A stretch of DNA of 41,349 nt from an uncultured Saprospiraceae bacterium (GTDB lineage Bacteria > Bacteroidota > Bacteroidia > Chitinophagales > Saprospiraceae): assembly GCA_937973945.1 (NCBI GenBank), contig CALJIY010000135.1, positions 1-41,349 of the forward strand, given 5' to 3'. Both the position numbers and the translations under genes were made by a program. This document shows, piece by piece, positions 1-7,247 of the stretch. Position 1 is the stretch's first letter, and the number at the start of each line of letters is the position of its first letter. Below the pieces are notes generated by a model. The model did no database searches, was not told where the DNA came from, and saw nothing but the letters and a program-made list of their open reading frames with translations.

Positions 1-114
1 ATAATTAGTTTTATCAATACAGATAAAACATATGTACTAATGAGCAATGGAGAACAATTAGCTGTATCAAAAGCTCGGAAAGAATCCTTATTGAAAAGAT
101 TTAGAATGATATAA
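1..114 (+). CDS. LytTR-type DNA-binding protein, 3' end (partial)
   Basis: The frame is open from base 1 to a TAA at 112-114 and gives 37 residues, including TYVLMSNGEQLAVSKARKES. This pattern, a short strand, then NGE, then a strand, then VSKAR, is the end of a LytTR DNA-binding domain, the output domain of LytR/AlgR-type response regulators. The N-terminal part, presumably a receiver domain or membrane segments, lies outside the window. It is the last gene before the long leader of the polysaccharide operon, so it could regulate it, but adjacency is the only support. The family call rests on a short fragment. Confidence 0.6.
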   Translation: MISFINTDKTYVLMSNGEQLAVSKARKESLLKRFRMI

Positions 115-213
115 TAATATTTAAAACCAAAACATAAAACAAAATATCAAATGAATGTAACAATACAACTCCACAAATAAAACATATACTAAAAAAGCTA
201 TGTCAGTTGCTCC

Positions 214-234
214 AACCTCCGTTTTCAGGAGGTT
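214..234 (+). terminator. Small hairpin after the LytTR gene, possible weak terminator
   Basis: AACCTCC and GGAGGTT form a perfect 7-bp stem around a 7-base loop, GTTTTCA. No T-run follows the right arm, so termination is uncertain. It lies 100 bases after the LytTR stop codon. Confidence 0.25.
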
Positions 235-378
235 TAGAATCTACTGTTAGCTTTCTGTTAATCTCAATAAATTCTATTCTGAAAAATAGATAGATCATTT
301 TCTATCTATATTTTTCCTATTACACGATCCAACTTAACAATAGGTTTACCTATAAAAGGACCATTGTTTTGTTAACAA

Positions 379-403
379 ATTATGCCTTATCGAAAGGCAT
401 AAT
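379..403 (+). promoter_or_regulatory. Perfect 10-bp hairpin in the EPS operon leader
   Basis: ATTATGCCTT and AAGGCATAAT form a perfect 10-bp stem around a 5-base loop (ATCGA). It lies about 170 bases before the first EPS gene and has no T-tract, so it looks more like a leader structure or a protein-binding palindrome than an intrinsic terminator. Its function is unknown. Confidence 0.35.
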
Positions 404-571
404 CATTCTCGTGGAATACTTCAATAAAACGTTTTACTTAAATAACTTAGGTAGAACAGATGGGTTATTGCCTAAAGAGATGTTTCCGACTTTTCATTAG
501 CGAAGCTATGCCATCTCTGAACAAGATTTTAACCTTTACTTACTTTGGTAAAACACCTATAAATACATTTA

Positions 572-1294
572 ATGATTTCGTTTTTTAAGTTCAATAAGCC
601 GATAAGACCACCAGCAACTAATTTAGTTGATACACACGCCCATTTATTGCCAGGAATAGATGATGGAGCGAATAGCATGGCGGAGTCAATACATATGATA
701 GAGCAAATGCATTTGATGGGGTATACCAATATAACGGCAACTCCACATGTGTTCTACGATTTTTACCCTAATAAAAAAGAGGATATAGTAAGATGCGCCC
801 AAGACGTACAAGCAGAGATAGAACGAAATAACATTCCAATCTCTTTACATGTGGCTGCAGAGTACTTTTTGGATGATCACTTCAAAGAATTACTACAAGA
901 AGGATCTCTACTAACACTTTTCGATAATAAAGTATTAATAGAAATGTCAATGTTTAGTGCGAGTCCTATCGTAGATGAATTAATATGGCAAATTACAGCT
1001 AAGGGGTATTGTCCAGTACTGGCACATCCTGAAAGGTATCTATATTTGACAGATGAAGATTATACTAGATATTTAGCTTATGGTTGTAAATTTCAAATCA
1101 ATTTATTGTCCCTAAAAGGATACTATGGACGTCAGGTGGAAAGAAGAGTTTACAGAATACTTAAAAACAATTTGGCGACTTTTGTTGGGACCGACCTACA
1201 TAAACCAGCACAGTTGAATTTAATAAAGTCTGTCATCCAATCTTCTTTTTTTTCAAAGCTTCCTCTTAACCGAACAATATTGACCTCGCAATAA
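572..1294 (+). CDS. CpsB/YwqE-type tyrosine-protein phosphatase (PHP superfamily)
   Basis: 240 residues, close to the usual length of CpsB/CapC/YwqE phosphatases. These metal-dependent enzymes dephosphorylate the Tyr-rich tail of the capsule tyrosine kinase. Metal-binding motifs are visible in order: DTHAHLLPGIDDGA near residue 20, TPHV near 57, HPERY near 150, and GTDLHK near 206, the family's (S/T)DxH equivalent. No signal peptide is seen, so it should be cytoplasmic. The ATG at 572 leaves the expected short N-terminus before the first motif. It is the first gene of the EPS operon, and its likely substrate is the autokinase at 7248-9662. Confidence 0.9.
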   Translation: MISFFKFNKPIRPPATNLVDTHAHLLPGIDDGANSMAESIHMIEQMHLMGYTNITATPHVFYDFYPNKKEDIVRCAQDVQAEIERNNIPISLHVAAEYFLDDHFKELLQEGSLLTLFDNKVLIEMSMFSASPIVDELIWQITAKGYCPVLAHPERYLYLTDEDYTRYLAYGCKFQINLLSLKGYYGRQVERRVYRILKNNLATFVGTDLHKPAQLNLIKSVIQSSFFSKLPLNRTILTSQ

Positions 1295-1439
1295 TCTGAG
1301 CTTAATCAATTAGCATTAGCAGGTACTTATGACTGCGTGCTAGAGAAAAGGCATACTATGGACGATCCACCGATTATTAATCTACACAAATGATTTAGTC
1401 TACTTTATAATTCATTAAAGTATTTTACAAAAACACAGA

Positions 1440-2123
1440 ATGGACAAACTTGATAGTTTTGAAGCTTTTTTAGCTTCTCAGAGTGTAAATATTTCTGTTT
1501 TTGGCTTTCTTATTAATTTGACATTAGCAGCTTTGCTCACCTTTTTGCTTGGATTGATTTACCAACGATATGCAAAAACACTTTCTAACAGAAAACGTTT
1601 CAGTCAAAATTTTCTATTAATCGGGCTTACGACAATGATGATTATTACTATAGTAAAATCTTCTTTAGCTCTTTCTTTAGGTTTAGTAGGTGCCTTATCT
1701 ATAGTACGTTTTAGAGTAGCAATTAAAGAGCCTGAAGAGTTAGCTTATATATTTTTAACTATTTGTATTGGATTAGGTTTTGGGGCAGATCAAAGACTTA
1801 TTACGATAGTAGGTTTTTTATTTATGACAGCAACCATCGTGACTACAGGTTTCTTTACGACTAAAATACAGAAACAAAATCTATTTTTATCTATAAGTAG
1901 TCCGAATGATTCTGACTTTATATTAGAGGGAATTGTTAAAATTCTTGAAGAGTTCTGCGATGCTGTAACACTCACTCGTATGGATGAAAATGGATCAGTT
2001 ATGGAAGCTGCATTTTGGGTAGAGTTTAAGGATTTTGGCACCTTTTCAAAAGCAAAAACAGCACTACAAACTATGAATCCATCCTTTAATATTAGTTTAT
2101 TAGAGCAAAGGGGAATTTCTTAG
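1440..2123 (+). CDS. DUF4956-family membrane protein
   Basis: 227 residues. The N-terminal half has about four hydrophobic segments: roughly residues 17-40, 60-78, 80-92 and 100-135. It includes the stretch SLALSLGLVGALSIVRFR followed by IKEPEELAYIF, typical of DUF4956 proteins. The C-terminal 80 residues are soluble, with an alternating alpha/beta character. DUF4956 proteins have no established biochemical role, but they are known neighbours of VTC-domain and CotH genes, as here. The start is the ATG at 1440. It probably anchors or regulates the next three gene products at the inner membrane; that is inference from context. Confidence 0.8.
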   Translation: MDKLDSFEAFLASQSVNISVFGFLINLTLAALLTFLLGLIYQRYAKTLSNRKRFSQNFLLIGLTTMMIITIVKSSLALSLGLVGALSIVRFRVAIKEPEELAYIFLTICIGLGFGADQRLITIVGFLFMTATIVTTGFFTTKIQKQNLFLSISSPNDSDFILEGIVKILEEFCDAVTLTRMDENGSVMEAAFWVEFKDFGTFSKAKTALQTMNPSFNISLLEQRGIS

Positions 2124-2151
2124 AGGCAAAGAATAAACAAAATAAAGTAAC

Positions 2152-4044
2152 TTGGAAATTAAGAAAAATTCTAGTGAATATAGTCAATCAGTTGATCTAA
2201 TTCTTAATAGTTTAAAAAAGTATAAATGGAATCTTTTCAAGACTATAGGAATGGTAATGATAGGAATCACGCTCTTTATTGGGGGATTCTATCTAAGAGA
2301 TAATATGAGTGAACATGTCATAGAAAAAAACAAGCTATATATTGGTAATGTATTAAATAACCCTATAGGAATTATACAAAACTATTTAAATTTCAATCCT
2401 AACCTTCCTCAAATCCGACTAGATATTAAGCATAAACACTTACAAAAACTAGTCTATACAAATTTGAAAGTACTTGAAGAAAATGATGGAAATTTGATTA
2501 CTACGGGTATTGTAGAAGATTTATTAATTCCTATTCACATTTCTTATAAGGATAAAACGATTAAAGCAAAAGCAAGGAACAAAGGATTTGATTCTAGCCA
2601 TCGAAGTAATATAAAGTTTTCTTTACAAATAGAATTAAAAGGAGACAATACATTAATGGGCATGAATAAATTTTCTTTATACGATCCAAAAGTAAAATCT
2701 TATATAGGAGAATGGCTTTTTCATCAGTTTTTAAGAAAGGAAGATTTCATTGCGATTGACTATGAATTAGTAGAAGTAATTATTAATGGAAAAAGTCGAG
2801 GTGTTCATGCAATAGAAGCACATTTCGACAGGTACCTATTAAAAAATAATGGATATAATGAGGGCGTTATTTTAGGATTTGATTACGAACAAGCTCCTTC
2901 TAGAAATGAGCATAGACTAACATCCTACCCAGTTACTCCCATAATTTCTTTTGATTGGGTACAAATCCGTGAAGATTCATTACTAAGGAATCAATTCTTA
3001 CAAGGTAAAAATTTATTGGAAGCTTTTCGCCAAGGAGACCTTCCGACATCTGCTGTATTTGATATAAACTCATTAGCCAAATTATTTGCTTTAAGCGATA
3101 TTTTGGGCGAACATCAAAATCTTCAAATAGATAATATTAAATTTTATTATAATCCGACCACTTCAAAATTACAACCAATTGGATATAACCAAACGCATTC
3201 CCCAAAACCTATTTCCAATTTGGTTGGAGCATTTAAAAGTGTGAATAAAGAGCCTTTTATCCAACACTGGCAAAATTCTTTTTTTAAAGATACCCTTTTT
3301 TTCAAGGCTTATGTTCAGGCTTTGGAAGAGGTATCCTCTGAAAAGTACCAACATGCTTTTTGGTCGTCCATTGATGGAGCCTACCATCAGAAACTTGAAC
3401 AGATCCGTCTTGATTTCCCTTTTTATAAAGAGGATAGTCGGCATCTCTTGTCTGAAAACAGTAAATATATCAAAAAAACACTTGAGTCTAAAAAACATAT
3501 AGAAGGATACCATTGTCAACAAACAAGTCTTACTTTTCAAAAAGAATTAGAACTAGACATCACTGGAGTGCACTCCTTTCCCATTGAGCTTACAGGACTT
3601 TATTATAAGGGGAAGAAAATTAGTCAAAATCAAAGACCAACACTATTGCTTACAAGGAATTCCCAAACTCCAATGGAATTAGAAACTATTTCTTTTTCTT
3701 TAATCAAGAATGTTCAAGAAGATACTATCAATTGGGATTCGTTAGAAATTGGTAGTTCGTTGATTGGTTTAGACAAAGAAATAAAGAGCACCATTCACGA
3801 TTGGATTTGGTATGACCCCACATTTATTAAAGATGACAATTTTCAAAGCGAGTCCACTCTTGAAAAATTTCATGTAGGGAATAGATCGAAAAACAAAAAG
3901 TATATTTCGCATAGGCCAAGTAAGCCGTTGTTACAAGAAATTGAAAAAGATTTAAAAAAGGAAAATATGGACAAATCGAATAAAAGAGATCTATTTACAG
4001 CAGGCGCAATAATTTATAGTACAACAGATGGAAAAAATAGATAG
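2152..4044 (+). CDS. Divergent CotH kinase-like membrane-anchored protein
   Basis: 630 residues from a TTG start. The next in-frame ATG would fall inside the transmembrane segment TIGMVMIGITLFIGGFYL (about 31-48), so TTG is preferred. The middle of the protein follows the CotH fold: a GDNTLMGMNKFSLYDP strand near residue 164, an SRGVHAIEAHFDR motif near 213 that matches the CotH RG-Y-x-x-E region, and KLQPIGYNQTH near 338 at the place of the CotH WDFD motif. The Asp residues of that motif are replaced, so it may be a pseudokinase. The last 200 residues are unrecognised and Lys-rich. It overlaps the VTC gene by 17 bases, which implies coupled translation. The family call is moderate because divergence is high. 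Confidence 0.6.
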   Translation: MEIKKNSSEYSQSVDLILNSLKKYKWNLFKTIGMVMIGITLFIGGFYLRDNMSEHVIEKNKLYIGNVLNNPIGIIQNYLNFNPNLPQIRLDIKHKHLQKLVYTNLKVLEENDGNLITTGIVEDLLIPIHISYKDKTIKAKARNKGFDSSHRSNIKFSLQIELKGDNTLMGMNKFSLYDPKVKSYIGEWLFHQFLRKEDFIAIDYELVEVIINGKSRGVHAIEAHFDRYLLKNNGYNEGVILGFDYEQAPSRNEHRLTSYPVTPIISFDWVQIREDSLLRNQFLQGKNLLEAFRQGDLPTSAVFDINSLAKLFALSDILGEHQNLQIDNIKFYYNPTTSKLQPIGYNQTHSPKPISNLVGAFKSVNKEPFIQHWQNSFFKDTLFFKAYVQALEEVSSEKYQHAFWSSIDGAYHQKLEQIRLDFPFYKEDSRHLLSENSKYIKKTLESKKHIEGYHCQQTSLTFQKELELDITGVHSFPIELTGLYYKGKKISQNQRPTLLLTRNSQTPMELETISFSLIKNVQEDTINWDSLEIGSSLIGLDKEIKSTIHDWIWYDPTFIKDDNFQSESTLEKFHVGNRSKNKKYISHRPSKPLLQEIEKDLKKENMDKSNKRDLFTAGAIIYSTTDGKNR

Positions 4045-4726
4045 TAAAAGATTTACCAAAAGATTTGAACGAAAGTTTGCCATTGAAGGACTTTCTCCTA
4101 CCAAAGTAAAATCAATAATTAAGCTACATCCAGCCTTTTTCCGGGAGATATACGAACCTAGGCAAATTAATAATATTTACTTAGATACTGTTAGGCTGAG
4201 TTCATATTTTGATAATACAGATGGTAATAGCAATCGAAAGAAAGTCCGTATTCGTTGGTATGGACAAACTTTTGGGACAATTAGAAAACCAGTATTAGAA
4301 TATAAGAAAAAAACAGGCTTATTAGGAAGTAAGCCTTCTTGGAATCTTACTACATTCTGTTTGAATACTCAATTTGATCAAATAGATCTACAAGAAATTT
4401 TCGCCAATTCTGAACTCCCAAAACGCGTACAAACCGAATTGCAATCAATGTACCCAAAGTTATTGAATACCTACAAAAGAACTTATTACCAATCTTTCGA
4501 TAAAAAATTTCGAATAACAGTAGATGAAGGACTTACCTACTTTTCAATAAATTCTTACAATAATTGTTTTCTTAAAAAGACTAATCAACAAAACCAGGTT
4601 ATACTCGAACTTAAATATACAAGGGATAAGGATGATGAGGTGGATCAGATTACACAATATTTTCCATTTCGATTAACAAAAAGTTCTAAATATGTTAATG
4701 GAATAAATTTTAATCGCCCATTATAG
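4028..4726 (+). CDS. VTC-domain protein (polyphosphate polymerase-like)
   Basis: 232 residues, essentially one VTC domain. This fold forms a basic tunnel in which ATP is polymerised to polyphosphate in yeast Vtc4. The conserved strands are recognisable in order: FERKFAIEG near residue 12, NNIYLDT near 48, KKVRIRWYG near 70, VLEYKKKTG near 90, KRTYYQSFDKKFRITVDE near 150, VILELKYTRD near 190 and a final SSKYVNGI. The basic and acidic tunnel residues appear retained, so it is probably catalytically competent. There is no signal peptide or membrane segment, so it should work on the cytoplasmic side next to DUF4956. It overlaps the upstream CotH-like gene. Bacterial VTC proteins are mostly uncharacterised, and polyphosphate synthesis is inference from the family. 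Confidence 0.8.
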   Translation: MEKIDSKRFTKRFERKFAIEGLSPTKVKSIIKLHPAFFREIYEPRQINNIYLDTVRLSSYFDNTDGNSNRKKVRIRWYGQTFGTIRKPVLEYKKKTGLLGSKPSWNLTTFCLNTQFDQIDLQEIFANSELPKRVQTELQSMYPKLLNTYKRTYYQSFDKKFRITVDEGLTYFSINSYNNCFLKKTNQQNQVILELKYTRDKDDEVDQITQYFPFRLTKSSKYVNGINFNRPL

Positions 4727-4773
4727 TTTTTTAATTAAACTCAAGTACTTTAATAGTTAGCTCTTTCGATTTT

Positions 4774-6378
4774 ATGAACATGGACAAACATATAGGTGCT
4801 ATTCTTTACATTACTATCTTTCTTGTAATCTTTAGCCAAATTAAATTATATGGACAATTAGATTCTACTCGACTGCCTTTAGTAATCATTAACACAATAT
4901 CATCTCCTCATATTCCAGATGAACCTAAAATTCAAGCTAAGCTTAAAATTATCTATAATGAAAATAATTATAATTATCCAAGTGACAAAGCAAACATTTA
5001 TAATGGATACATTGGCATAGAAACAAGAGGAGCTTTTTCTAGGAATTTTCCACAAAAATCTTATAGCTTCGAAACACAGGATAGCCTTGGAGAGAACCTA
5101 AATGTACCAATGTTCCATATGCCCAAAGAAAACGACTGGATTTTACAAACGACTTATAATGATAGATCTTTTTTGCGCAACACCTTGGCTTATGACTTAT
5201 TTAGTAAAATGGGACATTATGCTCCAAGGACAAAATTTTGCGAAGTCATATTGAATAATTCGTATCGAGGCATTTATATTTTTACAGAAAAAATTAAAAG
5301 AGACGATAACAGAGTTAATATTTCAAAATTAAATCCTGACGAAAATGTAGGCGATGATTTAACTGGTGGATATATTTTTAAAATAGACGGAGATAAAACA
5401 AAATGGAACAACTTGAATACTTATTTTATCGAATACGAAGAGAATTGGAAAAGCAGTTATGCCGCTGCAAATCGTCCTAAGCGCAATGCTCCATTTGATT
5501 TTACTTATTCAAATTTTAAGTCAGAATTAAAGAATTTATTTAGAGCAAGAAGTATTTATTTTACCTATACCTATCCAAAGGCAAAAGACATAACAGAAAC
5601 TCAAAAACTGTATATTCAATCATTTGTCAAAGAATTTGAGTCCTCCTTACATTCAGCAAAAAACGATGAATATCTCCAAGCAGTTTCAAACTATATTGAT
5701 GAGGATTCTTTTATAGATTACTTCCTTGTCAATGAATTTTCTCGCAATATGGATGGTTTTTCTAGAAGTCGGTATTTCTATAAAGATAAGGCTAGTAAAG
5801 GTGGTAAGTTATATGCAGGTCCAGTCTGGGACTTTGATTGGGGATGGAAAAACGTTGACAAACCATGCATTTTTGGGGCTATGGACGGTTCAGGCTGGGC
5901 TCATCAAGCGCAAATTTGCATTCAACGAAACGCCATACCTGTTTGGATGGTTTTTCTTTTAAAAGATCCTGAATTTACACAGCGATTGAAAAATCGTTAT
6001 AAAGAGTTGAGAAGCAGCTTCCTTAGTGAGACCTATCTTTTTAACTATATAGACTCTGTTGCGACCCATTTGGAAGAATCCCAAAGTAGGCATCATGAAA
6101 AGTGGCAGAGATTAGGTTGCAATCCTACTTTTCTTCCAGAGGTCGATCCCATACCTACTACCTATGCTGGAGAGATTAGAAAAATTAAATTATGGGTTGA
6201 AAAAAGATTGTGTTGGTTAGATGCTAATATTCCGGTCTTAGGCAATAGCACTGAAATTACTTATAGTGGAAATAAGCAAGAGGAATCTTGGAAGAAAAAA
6301 ACTACTGAAGGTAATTTCTTTTTTGACTTTTGGAAAGATGCAAAAAAAATCCTTATATCTAAATTGAATCCATACTAA
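4774..6378 (+). CDS. CotH kinase family protein, exported
   Basis: 534 residues with an N-terminal signal-like segment (LYITIFLVIFSQIKLYGQ), so it is probably exported. CotH proteins are atypical protein kinases, first described in Bacillus spore coats. The canonical motifs are present: GIETRGAFSRNFPQKSYSFE near 78, a DWILQTTYNDRSFLRN region near 122, a YRGIYIFTEKIKRDD segment near 165, DYFLVNEFSRNMDGF near 315 and GPVWDFDWGWKN near 350, the metal-binding signature. Unlike the CotH-like protein at 2152-4044, the catalytic Asp residues are intact. The start could be the ATG at 4774 or the one at 4780. It follows the VTC gene by 47 bases and precedes the export lipoprotein gene. The substrate is unknown; exported proteins of this locus are candidates. 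Confidence 0.85.
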   Translation: MNMDKHIGAILYITIFLVIFSQIKLYGQLDSTRLPLVIINTISSPHIPDEPKIQAKLKIIYNENNYNYPSDKANIYNGYIGIETRGAFSRNFPQKSYSFETQDSLGENLNVPMFHMPKENDWILQTTYNDRSFLRNTLAYDLFSKMGHYAPRTKFCEVILNNSYRGIYIFTEKIKRDDNRVNISKLNPDENVGDDLTGGYIFKIDGDKTKWNNLNTYFIEYEENWKSSYAAANRPKRNAPFDFTYSNFKSELKNLFRARSIYFTYTYPKAKDITETQKLYIQSFVKEFESSLHSAKNDEYLQAVSNYIDEDSFIDYFLVNEFSRNMDGFSRSRYFYKDKASKGGKLYAGPVWDFDWGWKNVDKPCIFGAMDGSGWAHQAQICIQRNAIPVWMVFLLKDPEFTQRLKNRYKELRSSFLSETYLFNYIDSVATHLEESQSRHHEKWQRLGCNPTFLPEVDPIPTTYAGEIRKIKLWVEKRLCWLDANIPVLGNSTEITYSGNKQEESWKKKTTEGNFFFDFWKDAKKILISKLNPY

Positions 6379-6457
6379 CTTGTTATGAGTTAGAGCAAGA
6401 ATTATAAACATACTAAATTTTAGACTTAATTTTTTTCTAATAAATTTTAAACTACCA

Positions 6458-7234
6458 ATGTTAAAAAAATATATTCCATACCTGTGGTTTACTATCCCTT
6501 TTTTCTTGTTTTCTTGTGCTTCCCATCCCGAATTTTTATACTTACAAAATTTGGAGAAAGAAATTCCAATAAATTCAACAAATATAGATGCTAAAGAATT
6601 TGCAAAAATCCAAGTGTTTGATTTTTTGCATATTTCTGTATATAGTATAGACCCAGTAGCTGCTCTTCCTTTTAATCCTCAAATTAGTTCAGGAGGCGGT
6701 GGAAACTCCCAACCAGAAGTGCTGGGGTATAAAATTGGAGAAGATGGTTTTCTTGAATTTCCAGTATTAGGTTCAATTAAGATGGTAGGCTTATCTCTTA
6801 AAGAAGCAGAATTAAAGTTGAAAAAAGAGATAGAGGTTTATTTAAAGGAACCTGTTGTAAATATAAAATTTCTAAATCTAAAAGTAACTGTCATTGGTGA
6901 AGTAAACAAGCCCGGTACTTTTGATCTACCTGTAGAAAACATGACTATATTACAAGCTATAGGTTTAGCCAGTGATGTCACAATCTATGGAGATAGAACA
7001 AACATTATAGTGGTTAGAGAAAAAAATGGAGAGCGAATAATTGGTAGATTAAACCTATTAAATACAGAGATTTTCAATTCTCCTTTTTATTATTTACAAC
7101 AGAATGATGTGATTATTGCTCAACCTTCTGCTTTAAAAGATACGCAGGTGAACACGCTCAATGCCAGAGAAATATTACCATGGGTGTCAGCAGGTGTTTC
7201 TTTCGTATCCTTGCTGATTGCTGTACTTAGATAA
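6458..7234 (+). CDS. wza: Polysaccharide export lipoprotein (Wza/Poly_export type)
   Basis: 258 residues. The N-terminus carries a lipoprotein signal ending in the lipobox LFSC at about residue 20. The Poly_export domain follows: KIGEDGFLEFPVLGSIKMVGLSLKEAELKL near 88-118. Then comes an SLBB-type domain, KVTVIGEVNKPGTFDLPVENMTILQAIGLA near 140-170. The last 20 residues form a hydrophobic helix (VSAGVSFVSLLIAVLR), comparable to the amphipathic or membrane helix of Wza. The product should form the outer-membrane export channel for the polymer. It sits 13 bases before the autokinase gene, the usual wza-wzc arrangement. Confidence 0.92.
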   Translation: MLKKYIPYLWFTIPFFLFSCASHPEFLYLQNLEKEIPINSTNIDAKEFAKIQVFDFLHISVYSIDPVAALPFNPQISSGGGGNSQPEVLGYKIGEDGFLEFPVLGSIKMVGLSLKEAELKLKKEIEVYLKEPVVNIKFLNLKVTVIGEVNKPGTFDLPVENMTILQAIGLASDVTIYGDRTNIIVVREKNGERIIGRLNLLNTEIFNSPFYYLQQNDVIIAQPSALKDTQVNTLNAREILPWVSAGVSFVSLLIAVLR

Positions 7235-7247
7235 AAAACCTTAGCAA

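Larger units (their letters stand above)
115..571. other. Long intergenic leader upstream of the EPS operon
   Basis: 457 bases with no convincing gene. It contains two hairpins, annotated separately at 214-234 and 379-403. The operon promoter probably lies here. I could not find a convincing Bacteroidota promoter (TAnnTTTG with a TTG box about 20 bases upstream). TTACTTTG at 540-547 is one mismatch from the -7 consensus but lacks a clear -33 partner. Confidence 0.5.

Noticed and set aside
540-547. TTACTTTG as the -7 promoter box of the EPS operon
   Set aside because: One mismatch to TAnnTTTG and no matching -33 element; such octamers occur by chance in AT-rich DNA.
3169-3540. 123-residue - strand frame inside the CotH-like gene
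   Set aside because: It is antisense to a continuous + strand frame, with no domain and no initiation context.
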